This document shows positions 23,127-35,451 of a stretch of DNA of 64,000 nucleotides, piece by piece. The notes beneath the pieces are model-generated. The model worked only from the letters and a program-made list of their open reading frames with translations. It had not been told where the DNA came from and searched no databases. The position numbers and the translations under genes were made by a program. Source of the DNA: Bombardia bombarda (taxonomy: Eukaryota; Ascomycota; Sordariomycetes; Sordariales; Lasiosphaeriaceae); contig JAULSR010000005.1 in the NCBI GenBank assembly GCA_030512295.1, positions 2,046,001 to 2,110,000 on the forward strand, written 5' to 3'. Numbering within the stretch: position 1 is the first letter of the stretch; every line of letters begins with the position of its first letter.

Positions 23127-23872
23127 TTCGGGATCGAACGAAACCGACTGACTATGGAAATGACGGTAAAATGTGTCAAGTTTCAAACCATGTTCATTTC
23201 GCGTTATCGCTTGCAAACCAAACTAGATCACGTCTTGAACTCGGAATATTGTGTAGTGATGGTTGAGCTGTTTGCTTTGAGAGGAACTTGCTGGTCTAAG
23301 CCCTAGGAAGGGATGCTCTTTGGTGAAGCTCAGGTAAAGGAAGGAACGAACCAAAGTTAGCATGGAGGGTGCCTAGACCTAGAGAGTAAGAACCTTATTA
23401 CAGTAGACCCTAACCCTGGTACTAAACACAAGGTGACCAGATGAGTCTGGTCACCGTACAGGTGCATACCGCTCATCCCATTCACAGTACCAATATCAGA
23501 TCATATCGATTATACCTTACTTATTAAATACTCGTCATAAATGGAACAAGGTAGCGAATAGCTATGCAGCTAAATAGTCGTCTGTCTGTATCAAGGGGTG
23601 AGTGCCGTTTGACCTCTTAACCTTTCTATGTTTCTTTCATCCATCATGATTCATCTATATCTAAAGCCAAAACGACCTAGGATATCATCGTCCAAGCACA
23701 AGCACAGTAAACCCCCTTTTCCATCATCCATCATAGTTGTCCTCATATCCCATGGAAGAGCCTCTCTCAAGAACCCAAAGTCCAAACAAAGTAAAGCACA
23801 GAACAACCCCCAACACCACAAAATCAGATCCATAAACAAAAGCTGGCCAAAATCCCCAAAGCGTCAATCAGC
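23127..23872. other. Spacer npr2/DUF7514-like gene
   Basis: Upstream region of npr2 and downstream region of the next minus-strand gene. It contains CCCTAACCCT at 23408-23417, far too short to be a telomeric array. Nothing else is recognised. Confidence 0.5.
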
Positions 23873-26123
23873 TCAGCTCCACGCCACAGGATCAGGATAT
23901 TTCCTCCCAGTCACACCAGTTACCACAGGACTGGGCATCCTCTCCTGGTCGCGGGACAGCCTCTCCTCTCGCCGCCATCCCTCATCCCGCTCTCGGTCGC
24001 CGCCTCGCGACCTCATGTCACGCTCCCTATCCCTCTCCCACTCTCGCCGACGATCAATGTCGGCATGGCTGCTTGTGCGTCGGTGGATCCCAGGATGTGC
24101 CGGATAGAGGCCTGATCCGCGCGGCCTGCTGCTCCGGGGCGAGACGTCGTCATCGCTCTCCCCACGTTCCCGGTGTTCCCTATCTCTGTCCCGCCGCGGA
24201 AGAGGAATCGGGTCGACAATGCGTCTCCTCTCACGATCTCGCTCGCGTCTCTCCATGCTCTCGCGGTCCCTATCTCGCTCCCTTAGCGGCGGTGGTGCCT
24301 CCTTGAAACGCTCTCCTCTTTCTCGCGCAGTATTCCTGTCACGATCTCGGTCTCGATCTCTGTCTCGCTCCCTCTCGCGCTCCCTCTCCCTCTCCCTGTC
24401 TCTATCCCTACCCGGGTCCCTGTCGTTCTTCCTCAACCTCCTACGGCGCATCTCCTCCCCAGAGTCCGTATCGTCTGTCTCATCGTCCGGCCACGCATGG
24501 CTCAGTCTCGAGCCGGGCAGGTGCTCCCTCGAATGCCCCTCAGCCACGCCGCCGCCGCTCGGCCTATCTTTGCGTGATCTGGAACCGCTCCGCTCCCGCT
24601 CGGCGCTCCCACCACCAGGAAAGAAACTGGATATTTTCTCCTTGATATTGTCCTGGAAGCTTTTCCTTTTGGACTCGTCGGCCGCGGCCGCGGCACGCAA
24701 GCCCCTGACCGCCTCAGATGGGGGAAGTGGACCGACCTGCACGCCGAGCGGGGCCGGGTGCGGGTGCGGGTGCGGATGGAGACGTGGGGACATGCTGGGC
24801 CCAACTCTGGCCCCACCTTCGGGACCAAATACACGGCGGACCGAGATCGGGGGCGGATCGTCCGGATGGCGACGGGGGTGACGCATGCTGGCATGCGGGC
24901 CGGCACCTTCATCAAACGTCGTCTCGGACGAGCTGCTGTAGTGGCGGGGCTGGTTGTGGCCGCGGGGCGTCGAGCTTCGGTCGGGGTCAAGATGGGGGAC
25001 ATGCATCGAATGCACTTCTCGCGGCGGCGGCTCCCTTAGCGGGGGATCCCGTGTTGGCGTAGGGCAGTCAGAAGCGCTGCGGCGCCGGTGATTGGGCTCG
25101 TCGGATGAGGAGCCCTGACGGCGCACATAGCGGTCTCGGTCTCGGTCCCGGTCTCGATCTCGATCTCGCTCGCGGTCTCTTTCTCGATCTCGTTCCCGGT
25201 CTCGTTCCCGGTCTCGCTCGCGCTCGGGCGATCGTCCCATCGGACCGCCACTGCGGGGGGTGTATTGTCCTCCGGCGTTGACATACGAGACGTTTCCGGG
25301 CGGGCGCGCAACAGGGCGCGTAAAGTAATCCCGCGGCGAAGCAGGGGTTACTCGGACATGTGAGAAGGGGACTTTGCGGTCAGCGGTGGAGGCAAACGTT
25401 GGCTTTGGCTCCTCCTTCGGCGTTGCCTCTTCTCGCAGTTTGACCGCACAGCCCTGGTGCCAATTGTCCACATCAGGATCTGTATCCAAGGGGAAGGCCG
25501 TCGTGGGGAGGTCGACGGGAAACGCGGTCCCATTTTCGGGGTGCTTCAAGGCCCAATGGCGAACGGCAAACTGAAGGACCGGGACGTGTATTTGCGGATC
25601 TAGTAGAATCTGGATAGCCTGCCAACGCACAAAGCCCTTCACGGTCAAGGCTGGTATTATGGGGAGAGCGAAGTCGTCTTCGGTAGGCAGAAGCATGTGC
25701 TGACAGCCCGTGACCTTGTAAATGTACGAGATGGACTGGGGCGGCATCTCGACCAAAAGACCTGGACGAAGCAAGACTTGGTATCAGCAAGACGAGACGG
25801 GTCAGTGACATGTACAGCTGTGTGGCTCACTGTCAAAGTCATGTCCGGCATTTTTGTAAAAAGCGGCGAGCTTCTTGGGCGTTAGATAATTGTCGTTCTT
25901 GTCGCCAATTTCGTTAATCTGTCGGACCTAGTCAGTGATACTTCCATGGGAGCAAGCAACCTCTGGCCCGTCGATGCCCCGAAGATATACGCACTATATG
26001 TAGCGCAAGGGCTTTCAAAAGAGCGCTGAGAACTGGAGTCGGATTCGGAATCGGCTTCTGGTTGTCGTAGAGGTAGCCGTAGAAGGCCTTGCCATCGTTG
26101 GCGTCGTCTGCTGGAGCAGCCAT
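23873..26123 (-). CDS. Fungal protein with conserved N-terminal (DUF7514-like) domain and long Arg/Asp/Glu mixed-charge tail
   Basis: Function unknown. Exons are 26123-25995, 25927-25831 and 25761-23873 (introns GTGCGT...TAG and GTGAGC...CAG), giving 704 residues. The first 200 or so residues match a conserved fungal domain that I believe is DUF7514: LTPKKLAAFYKNAGHDFDSL, then MPPQSISYIYKVTGCQHML, then IPALTVKGFVRWQAIQILLD. The rest is disordered. Two arrays of alternating RE/RD dipeptides lie near 25130-25220 and 24340-24420, and there are many Arg/Ser and Pro segments. Such mixed-charge tails are usually nuclear and can form condensates in SR-like and U1-70K-like proteins, so a role near RNA or chromatin is conceivable but unproven. 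Confidence 0.8.
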
Positions 26124-27876
26124 TGGAACAGAGTCTCATGCCCATGTGACTCGAGTGGTGGGAGGTAATCACTGGAGAACAATAGAGCGCCAACTGCATG
26201 CAGCATATGTTGGACGAGATGGACCAGATATGTATAGTAGGTAGCTCAACTCCAACTCCCGGGTACCGATCTAGGCTGACGCGGGCACTGGTTGCATCAG
26301 TTGCATGGGCGGGCAGGCGTGTAAGGTATGTATCCGTCGGTATGTACGCTGCACATTACATGTCCAAGAGTCCAGTTCAGTCCAGGCAGGAGATAGGTAG
26401 ACAAACAGTAGGGAGTAAAAAGGTTGGGTCGGGCGAGCGATTGATCAATTCGGGCGCCGCGCGACTTTTACCAACGGCGGCCTTCCAACGGTTGAAACTT
26501 GGATGATTGAACCAAGTATCCAACCAGGGATCTGGACCAGGGTGTGAGTCTTGCGGCGGCGGCCGGGTGACTTTCGATCCAGCGATCCAGCGACAGCCAA
26601 TGTTGCGCTGACGGCTAAGCGGGTGACACGTGCCCCCAGCGATTCTATTCCATGTGTGTCGACAGTCTATGGAGGAAGAGACAACTGCAGGCTGTATGTA
26701 CTATGTACATGTACAGTCGGTAGAGTCTAGGCTGCAGAGACACCAGTGTAGGCAGAATCGCAGAATCCGGCCTCGTAGACCTGAACTGCTTCGCCAGTCG
26801 GCGCTACGGCTAGGGGGGCTTCGCCCAGTTTCTAGAATCAGGTGAGGATCCCCTAACCGCGTGGGTGAACCGTGAATGTACGGGATACATGCTGGTTAAA
26901 GATTGGCGCCGTACCTTGGTGTAGCGTGGAGCTTAGGTAACTAAGGTACCTACCTTAAACATCGTCATCGATGTGGGTCCCTTTCGGTGGGATGAACGCC
27001 CAGAGGGAGGCCTGCCGCCTTGGAGGCTTGGAGCCCCTGGTAGGTAGTGAAAATTGCAGTGCTAGTGCCGACTTTCCAGGTCGCCGTCGGTGATGTACGA
27101 TTATATTTCATCCAACACAATTTCGGGCCTACAGTTTTGATACTAGTAGTACTGATATATATATATGTCTTTGACCTGGCCAGTTGCCGTAGTCATTTCC
27201 CTCCAGATTTGTTGAAGCCTGATCGATTTCCTCTTGAACCTTGGGGGAAAGTGATAGTATCAAAAATGACAGTCGAGACAAATGAACCAACTGGTCTCAC
27301 ATACCACCGCACAGCATGCTCACATTTGACGTTGTCACCCCATCAGAATTTGATAGATGGCAAAAATACATACAACACCAGGGATTCGCTGGTCGTCACC
27401 GACCCAACTACTAGTCTGGCCCTCACTTGCTTATCTAGGGCAGAGCGGACGGGATGCCGAGTTCTCAAGTGGGTATGGTCGTATGTGACATAATTAGTCG
27501 TCAGGAGAACTTATAATGGTGGAGGTTATAATGGTGGAGGTCTTGCTTGTTACATATCGCGTGTAGCAAACTATGATTTTATTGTTTCTAATTTCTATTG
27601 TTTCCAAGTCCGATCAAATGGTGCTTTCTTGTGTAGCAAAGGCGAAATCTGGGGGCATCTGATGATCACATCAAAGTGTAGACAATCTTTGGGAAAACAG
27701 AGGCTTGTGGCATCATGGCAGGTTTAAGAATGAGAGACACCGGAGTCCGAAATCAAAACCGCCTCGGTTGACCCTCTGACTATTCAGTTGTTAACCTTAT
27801 CAGCCGGATTCACATGAAATGAATATTACAGCGTCGAGAGATATACTGTTTAAAACACGATATTCCATACATCCCA
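26124..27876. other. 1.75-kb gene-free spacer
   Basis: Upstream region of the DUF7514-like gene and downstream region of the GNAT gene. TACCTAGG-like motifs lie at about 26935-26956, and a perfect tandem 15-bp duplication lies at 27511-27540. The ORFs present have no family features. Confidence 0.5.
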
Positions 27877-28602
27877 TTACTTCGCTCCAGCCCTCAAGTT
27901 CCCCCCAAAAGTATACCGAAACGTAGGCAGATGAATCATCGTCCCTTTCGGCATGTCCGGCCTCGCGTCTTCCGTCGTCCACGTTATGAAATGCTCAAAC
28001 CCAGCCTTCTTCAAAATCGTCTGGCTCGCGATGTTGTAATCCGCCGTCACCGCATTCAACTGCCCCTCCACTACCACCGGCGCTGCATCCCCATCCTCGA
28101 AATCAACACCCTCGACCGTCCTTGGATCAACCGTCATCTCTATCTCCGCCCGCGGCAGCTCCTCCCACATGGCCACAAACCCCTTGGCGAGCTCGCTTCC
28201 TAGCCCCTTTCCCCAAAACTCCTTCCTGAGCATATAGCCAATCTCGGGCCAGCCAAAAGCCGACGCCCAGCTGTGGCATCCCCCGATGCCGATGAATTCT
28301 CCCGTCTCTCGGAGAATGACGGCGCAGTTGAACGTCTTTGCGTCGTTGGGAGACAGGAACCTGTCCAGCCTCAGCTGCGTCTCGGCGAGATCGCGATCAG
28401 GACGGCCCTGGATTGAGACTCTCATGACCTCGGGCTGGGTGCACATAACATGCATGGGTTCCACGTCTTCGGCGACAAGCGGCCGCAGGATGAGCCGGTC
28501 CGTCGTAAACGCATGACGGGTGGCGTTGAGTGGGAAGGGTTGCCTCGGGAGGATGGCCCTCACCTTGACAAACGACTTGGGATCAGGAGCGCCGGCGCTC
28601 AT
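27877..28602 (-). CDS. GNAT-family N-acetyltransferase
   Basis: Intronless, 241 residues. It transfers acetyl from acetyl-CoA to an unknown substrate, probably an amine or the N-terminus of a small molecule or protein. The fold is visible as TDRLILRPLVAEDVEPMHVM (strand 1), CAVILRETGEFIGIGGCHSW (strands 2-4), WPEIGYMLRKEFWGKGLGSE with the acetyl-CoA pyrophosphate-binding loop, and NIASQTILKKAGFEH near the end. It resembles the RimJ/RimL-like (Acetyltransf_3) branch. The start is the Met in MSAGAPDPKSF. The frame stays open upstream to 28710, but that extension has no conserved features. Confidence 0.85.
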   Translation of the reverse strand: MSAGAPDPKSFVKVRAILPRQPFPLNATRHAFTTDRLILRPLVAEDVEPMHVMCTQPEVMRVSIQGRPDRDLAETQLRLDRFLSPNDAKTFNCAVILRETGEFIGIGGCHSWASAFGWPEIGYMLRKEFWGKGLGSELAKGFVAMWEELPRAEIEMTVDPRTVEGVDFEDGDAAPVVVEGQLNAVTADYNIASQTILKKAGFEHFITWTTEDARPDMPKGTMIHLPTFRYTFGGNLRAGAK

Positions 28603-29269
28603 TTTGGTTTGCGTGGTGGGGGCAGATTGGCAGATGTATAATTGTATAATAATACGGGTGTACCTAGGTGGTAAACAGAAAGAGAGGGCAACGTTGTATG
28701 AGAGAGCCAATCAATAATGCTGGTAAACAAAAGCTAGAGAAATTTGTAGTATAAGGACCTACTAGGTATTTATCTTTTGCACTTTAGGGGGATCACGCAT
28801 TCATTTTTCCGAGTTAGTGAGTCACGGCCTTGCAAGACTTGGTCATCAATATTCCCAACTTCCGTATTCGGACGACACCACCGCTGTAGCGTAGTGTACG
28901 CCCTTCTCTTGACATCTGGCCCCCAGCTAACCCCTGAATGACATGAATGACACGAAGGTCAACAAGATGAATAATCCGGCACAGATTTCTCCGCACAACG
29001 CACGGCTTTCGGATATCACCACTCAGACGGGTTCTGCACTGACTTCGACATCGTGTACCTTGAACACCGAGATTAAGTTTAGAGATGCATTGCATGCTGC
29101 CAAAGTCACCGCAAGAGACAATCGCTGAACCTCACAACCATAGTTGGAAAACCATGTTCTTGACCGTTTATTCATTTCATGCTCGATCTAGGAGCAAATG
29201 CCGGATATCCCTTTTTCCGTAATGAACACCTGAAGAACCTGCCAACACCAACTTCGACTATGAACACTC
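28603..29269. other. Spacer GNAT/rpl20
   Basis: Upstream region of the GNAT gene and downstream region of rpl20, both on the minus strand. No coding or RNA gene recognised. Confidence 0.5.
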
Positions 29270-30313
29270 TTAAGCAAAGGTGGCGGGGCGCTTCGCGCTG
29301 AAGATCTTCTTGGTGCTGATCTTGGGGACACGGTGGGGGAGGGGGAACGTGAGGCCCTTGGTGATGAGCTGCTTGAGGTAAGGGCGCTTGACGTCCTCTG
29401 TCTTGTCCAACTCGACGACGCGGAGGATCTAAAATCGGGTCAGCAATCTGAAAGCAATGAGATATGGGTTCAAGGTATCGTACGTGGATCGACCTGAAGC
29501 GAGCACGGTGGCGGGCGGCCATGTCGGAGTAGAGGGCCTCGACAGCAGCGGTTCTGGACAGCTCACGGTACTCCTTGTACATGTTGTGCGTGCCGGAGCG
29601 GGAGTCGTAACGGATCCAAACGCCGAAGTTCTTGACCTTCAGGGGGTGCTTCTCGGTGATCTAAAGACGGTCAGTCTCGCGCCGCTCATCCAGCTCGGTA
29701 TTCAAGAGCACATACGGCGTTGACGGTGACGATCTCGCCAGTGGCCTTCTTGACCTTGCGGAGACCGCGCAAGAAGTACCAGAAACGGGACTTGGCAACG
29801 ACCTCATTGGGAGCGAAGATCCGCATGCGGTAGAGGCTGGGAGACGGGACGGACTCCGTGGGCAAATGGCGCCCGATGACCTGGTATTCCTGGAGACGAC
29901 CTATATGGCCGGGGTTAGTATCATTTGCTGATTTGAGCCCGATCCAACCATGGCAGAAGTAGCATCGCAGAACGCAGCACCGCGGTATTGTATAGAGTGT
30001 CATCGAGAATCGTGCTGTCGAGGTTTCCCCAGGTTGTCCAAGGGAGCCGACCGTTGAATCGCATCGGCCCTGCCAAAACCGCCCGGCCTTCTTGACGGTG
30101 GTTTTTTCTGGAGTCGGCCAACAAAATCCACTGGTTGCAATATCATATTCATGCTCGTCAAACGTCGACAGTCGAATCTCGGATCAGTCGGGCGGGAATT
30201 TGTCACGTCGATTGTCGTGTGTCTGTTTTCCAAATTGCAATTCCGCGATGCTGCTGCTTATTGTCCGGTGCTGCCTGTATAGGAACGAGGAAAATTCAAG
30301 ATCGCTTACCCAT
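29270..30313 (-). CDS. rpl20: 60S ribosomal protein eL20 (L18a)
   Basis: Structural protein of the large cytosolic ribosomal subunit. Exons are 30313-30310 (only ATGG), 29900-29716, 29660-29484 and 29428-29270, giving 174 residues, the normal size. Introns are GTAAGC...TAG (409 nt), GTATGT...TAG, GTACGA...TAG. The protein runs MGRLQEYQVIGRHLP, YRMRIFAPNEVVAKSRFWYF, EKHPLKVKNFGVWIRYDSRS, THNMYKEYRELSRTAAVEAL and ends KRPATFA. The long first intron right after the start codon is typical of fungal ribosomal protein genes. I looked in it for box C/D snoRNA motifs and found none convincing. Confidence 0.96.
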
Positions 30314-30954
30314 CTGATTACAATGTTAGAGCAGTTCTGGTAGATACGCAAGGGCAATGTGGCTAGGACTCACTGTGATTAATTCGTCGCTGTGGACCGC
30401 GATGAATTCGTTCGTTAGGTGAGCGGTTGAATGTCTCTAATTAGCGATCGCGCGGGAGAAAAAAATCGGGTGTGCTTGTTAGGGCTCGAAGTGCTCGGGC
30501 CACCCAAGCTAGCCACAACCAGCATTGTTGGTGGGCTGCTTCGTGGCGCAACTGCATGTGGCGGTGCAGAAGCTGCCCCACGTCTCCACTCACCCAAAGT
30601 CACCCTGTCGTTCTGGAAAGTGGATTGCAAGCTGCCACAGGAGGAATGAAACGCAGGGACCAATAGCATCAAGCAGCACGCACCTTGAGAGCTGCCATTC
30701 ATCTCACTACCTAACCTTAACTTCGAAAACGACGACATCAAACACAAGCAACCTTTTCGCTGTTAAAATCTCAGCCCAAAAGAAGAGACGACCTTGCTTC
30801 TTAGCCTCACTCGAAACTGACCCTGCCTTTTTTCAGTACTATACTAATCACCAGAATTCCAGGAGGCAGCCAGGCAAGCGCCTGTGCCTCATACTGATCT
30901 GGTCAGGGTTGAATCCGAAACCACCCAGACAGACGGAGGCAGGAGCATCAGAAC
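30314..30954. promoter_or_regulatory. Divergent promoter of rpl20 and csn12
   Basis: The 641 bp between the two start codons must contain both promoters and 5' UTRs. No specific motif is claimed. Confidence 0.5.
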
Positions 30955-32912
30955 ATGGAGTCGCTTTTCCTGGATTTCGGCGCAGCGCAAATGCGAAAAC
31001 GCGGCTACGAACTGTCAAATACGCTGTCGCCCAATCTCGATACTGTCAGGTTGCGAGCTGTGTGGAACAGTTGCGACGCCGACGATGTCAAGAGTGTTGT
31101 GAGGCGCTACATCCAGAACAGCACCTCGGGTCCCGAGAAGTTGGTGCAAGAAGAGGTGCAGGGCTGGACTGAGGTCTTTGCGGCCTACTGGAAAGCTGTC
31201 GGCGAGCTTCTTGCTATTCAAGACCCGCCGTCTACTAATGGTCTGGTGAGTTACTCCCGTTTCCTTCCTTGGCATGTTCAACGATGTACAGGCACCACAC
31301 ATTTCTTTCATGTGTACGGCTGTTCCGTTCTACTCTCCGTTTAGATCTAACTTTTGCAGTCAACTCGTTCGTCGTGGACCAGGGTATATGATACCTGGAA
31401 AGAAATGCTGTCGGCTTTGATACGTGGGTACAACACCTATGGTTTTGAGGCATGGACAATTCCCTGCCTCTATGTTGCAGGTAAATATCTTCGGGTGTTC
31501 GCGATCAAAGCCGATGCAGAACGAAACAGTGGAAATTCTCACGAGAACGGTGGTGCCGCAAACTTCCAAGATGACTTCAATCCTGAGTCGGAACAGAATG
31601 AGAAACTGGAAGATTGTGCACGACAGCTGAACCGGGTCTTTAATCTCTGCCTGAGCGATAGGTTTGCATACCCCCAATCCGAACCTAGCCTCTCTATTCT
31701 AACTGTTTTCCAGAGCGCCGCTGGATGAGTCCCGCAAATGGGGAATTTACCACGTTATTAACCTCCTCTTCAAAACATACTTCAAACTGAATTCGGCCAG
31801 TCTGTCAAAGAACATCTTGAAGGCGTTGTCGGCAGGCAGGGGAGACATGCCAGATCTTTCGGTTTTCCCAGCATCTCAGCAAGTCACTTTCAAGTACTAT
31901 GAGGGAGTTCTATACTTTCTGGAAGAGAATTATGTTGAGGTAAGAGATCACGACAGTTGTCTTACGTAAAGTTCATATAGTTGATATGCTAACAATCTCC
32001 CTCAGGCCGAAAAACATTTGACTGAAGCGTGGGGTCTCTGCCACAAAGATGCAATGAGGAACAAGGAGTGAGTCTCAGCACTCCAGTCGATTTATCGGGT
32101 TATGACGTGCAGCTAACATATGAACAAGGTTAATTCTCACGTATCTCATCCCGTGCCATCTTCTCACCACACACACCCTCCCAACTCAGAGGCTCCTGGA
32201 GCGGTATCCCAGGCTGCAGAAGTTCTTTTTACCCCTGGCGAAGTGCATCAAACGAGGCGAGCTGCATGCCTTCGATTTGGCCCTCCAAGAGGGTGAAGAC
32301 GAGTTTGTCAAGCGCCGGATCTACTTGACGCTAGAGCGCGGGCGCGATATTGCACTGCGCAACCTTTTGCGCAAAGTTTTCATCGCTGGCGGGTTCGAAG
32401 AACCCAAAGAACCAGGCGGGCCGCGCGTGCGGCGAACTCGGATACCCATTGCGGAGTTCGCTGCCGCAATCAGTCTGGGCAGCCAAGAGACGCTCGATAA
32501 TGATGAGGTCGAGTGTCTTTTGGCCAATATGATATACAAGGTGAGTCAGGTCCTGCACACCATCGCTTCTCCCACCCGACGGCACAGCTGGCGCGTTCCT
32601 TTGCGTAACCTCGAGCTGCCTGTATTGTATCGGGACAAAAGACCACGTCACAAGTCGTCACCAAAATGCTGCCTTGGGCCCCTTGATTTTGGACTTGTCG
32701 GCTCTTGCAGTGTGCCTGGGGCGACGAGGCAGCATCTAGGGCGCATCGTGCAATCTCCCATCGGTCCACAGGTACTTTTGCCTCTATAGTAAGTCATTTA
32801 CTAACTTGTTGTGTGCGTCGAATGATAGAACCTTATGAAAGGCTACATAGCCCGCGAGCGAGGTATCTTGGTACTCAGTAAGAATGGAGCATTTCCCGGA
32901 ACAGGCGTGTGA
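30955..32912 (+). CDS. csn12: PCI-domain protein Csn12 (Thp1/PCID2 family)
   Basis: Orthologue of yeast Csn12 and metazoan PCID2, associated with the COP9 signalosome and, through the related Thp1 family, with mRNA export and splicing. Exons are 30955-31245, 31360-31661, 31714-31939, 32006-32067, 32129-32540 and 32829-32912, giving 458 residues in one frame. The helical N-terminal repeat region includes YGFEAWTIPCLYVAGKYLR and KWGIYHVINLLFKTYFKLN. The PCI winged helix at the C-terminus includes RIPIAEFAAAISLG and EVECLLANMIYKNLMKGYIA, ending in LVLSKNGAFPGTGV. The last intron (32541-32828, GTGAGT...TAG) is unusually long at 288 nt, but it joins conserved residues without a gap. Confidence 0.9.
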
Positions 32913-34470
32913 TGGGGGTGAGAGGGTGGGTGGTGGCTGTCTGCCCCCTCTGCGCTTTGATTCACGGTAGATAGGTATCCCGAACCACTCACAGCAAACA
33001 GACCAATCTTGACCGATGAAGGTTGGTGTGTCTGTCGACAGATGCATGGATATCTAGTCAAGCCGATTAACGAGGAGGCTCACGTTTTTGCAGGTGCAGC
33101 GTGATGTGTGCTGGGTTCGGTTAGTGGTTTGGAGTTTGGACCACTTACATCCCGGGTGGGGATGTGCGTGTGCGTGTGCGGCAATCTGTTGTTCTGGGGA
33201 TCGCAGCATCTCGCATCATTATTTTGATTGATGTGCGCATTTTCTGATAGCGATGCATAGATACATGGTGCGAAGCGAAAAAAAGTTGAAGCATCTCATA
33301 CGTGTTTGGCGGTTTATTTCATGAAAGGATTTATCGCCATAGGCCTTGCGCAACCATTATTTCGCCCCGCCCCTTGATATTGTTTGCTCCTGTCTTTTTT
33401 TTGGGAGTTGCTTGGGAAACGGTTGTGGTAGCCAACCACCTCCTCTTGTCCCCGACTTTTAGCATAGCGCACCACTGCGTATTGAAGTACAAGAGACTTG
33501 ATCGCAACTACGAGCGGAGACATTTCCATATGCGTAATGTGATACTTTCAAGAAAATCCAATTACATTCCCGCCAAAACTGCTCACAGAGTGCATTAGGA
33601 AGCAACAGGTCTTGAGTTCCAGCACTCATAATTGTATAGCTCTGTCGAGGCAATAGTACCCTTTATGAAGGGTGCCTCGTACCAGAGAAAATAGACTATG
33701 AACGAGTGTCAAGAAGGGTAGTTATACAATTCCATTCGTGACTTTCTTTCTTTCTTGCTCTTCTTCCACAGAGTCGTCTGCCTTCGTTGCCACGACATAG
33801 AACCGTTGGTCACTCTCCTCAGAGAGGACAACATGACCATAGATAAATAAAAGAAAAAGCGAATCCAAGCCCGTATAATAGTTGCTCTCTGGCAGATACG
33901 GTCGCTCGCAGCAGCACTCTTGGCTGCACCCTTTGTGTAATGAATCTCAGACAGATGAGGAACGGGGAAGATCGACCCAGATGAAATCCTGACCACACAC
34001 ACGGAAGAAGAAACAAACTAAACGATGCGAATTTGTACAGGGGAATTTTTGAAAGTAGAAAGGAGGACAGATATGAAAAGAAAGACAGCACTCCAACTCC
34101 CTGTAGAAAAGAAAACAGAAATTAAAACAAAGAATCCCAGACGCCGAGAGCGTTAAACAGTAGTAATAATCTATACCAGACCAAATCCCAATTATTCCGA
34201 CAAGCGAGGTGCGCGAACCAAAGAAAGCAGAGTAGCGTTAGTCATTAGGTAGAAAAAAGATGAAGCGATGAGAAGGGGGTATTTTTTTCAACAATGTGTG
34301 TGTCTGGCAGCAGATTGTACGATGAGAAGAGATGGAGAGAAAGGAGGAGAAAGCGCGGCACCCTTAAAAAGGGCGGCCGCTGCGGGGTGTTCGAGGAGTG
34401 CTGCTGTGCAGGCTGTTAGACTGATATCCTTACTTGGACAATAGATAGTTGGCAATGATGAATAATACAC
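32913..34470. other. Convergent 3' spacer csn12/BTB gene
   Basis: Both neighbours end here. A short GT/GC repeat lies near 33160-33180. No supported gene. The A/T-rich stretch 33700-34300 may be a long 3' UTR of the BTB gene. Confidence 0.5.
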
Positions 34471-35451
34471 TTACACAGCACTCGAGATATCGTCAACGTG
34501 GTTGCACAAGGCGACGAAGAGGTCAAAGAAGAGTTGGGAGCCTCCGTTAAACATCTCCAACTGCATTGTGCCGCTTCGCTTGAAGGTGCTGCGGCTGCGG
34601 ATGATGAGGGCGAGATAGTGCGCCCGCAGCTTGGAGTCCGTGTCGGGGGTGTTGGCATAGGCGTATCTGGCAGAGGCAAGAATGGTGCTGGCTTGGATGC
34701 CTGACTCTGCATTATTTTCTATTGTTAGTGATGATGATAGATAGAATAGAGAGAGTGGATGGATAAGACGGGAAGAAGGAGAAGAACGTACGAAGACCTT
34801 GCTTGCGCAGCGCAACACGCTTCAGCTCGTCGAGGCCATATTTGTCGGCAGCGCAGTAGATGACCGTGTCCTTCAGCAAGTCTCCGTCGATGCCGCTGTG
34901 GTAGATGGTGGGCTCGGAGCGCCCCTCCTCGGTGGCCTGCTCCAGCTCCCACGAGTTCCGCTTCTTGTTGTGGATGAGGCGAGGGTAGTAGTCGCCCTTG
35001 TAGAGATACTCGAGCACCGACGAGAATATCTCGGGCTCCTCGTCCGGCAGAGCGATCTTCTTGGTTTGCGAGTCCATCATCTGGTTTTGGAGCACGGACT
35101 GGAAGAACGGCGAGACGCGGAGGACGTTTTCGTGGGCGGCGAAGATTCTCTGCTCTTGGCCGACTACGAGAGTGACGATGGCTGAGATGGAATTCCTACA
35201 AGACAAAACAATCAGTATCTACGTGACATATATGAACAGACTGGGTGAACTTGTATGGCTTACTCGGCGTTTGGGTTTGTGGAGCGCGACTCGCTACCGG
35301 CAGCAGTGCCGGGATGACGATGGCGGGACGAGGACTCATGGCGTCGCTTGGAGATGCCCGATTCCTTGCTGAATGACGAACTCGACCTCCCCAGCTTCTG
35401 ACTCTTGGAGAAGCTCTTGCTCGGAGCAGGCTCGAAGCGTCGCGAAAACAT
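34471..35451 (-). CDS. BTB/POZ domain protein
   Basis: Probable substrate adaptor or scaffold; exact role unknown. Exons are 35451-35264, 35195-34792 and 34706-34471 (introns GTAAGC...TAG and GTACGT...CAG), giving 275 residues. A basic, Ser/Arg-rich N-terminal tail of about 60 residues precedes the BTB fold: VTLVVGQEQRIFAAHENVLR, VSPFFQSVLQNQMMDSQTKK, FSSVLEYLYKGDYYPRL. A helical BACK-like region with DTVIYCAADKYGLDELKRVA follows. The frame ends at TAA 34473-34471, but a perfect GTAAGT donor overlaps that stop. Splicing to a TATCAG acceptor downstream would replace the last residue with about 45 more, mostly Ala/Leu-rich, ending near 34288. I prefer the short form. Confidence 0.82.

Noticed and set aside
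29901..30309. Possible intronic snoRNA in the long first intron of rpl20
   Set aside because: I found no RTGATGA box C paired with a CTGA box D at suitable spacing on the minus strand. H/ACA type cannot be excluded by eye.
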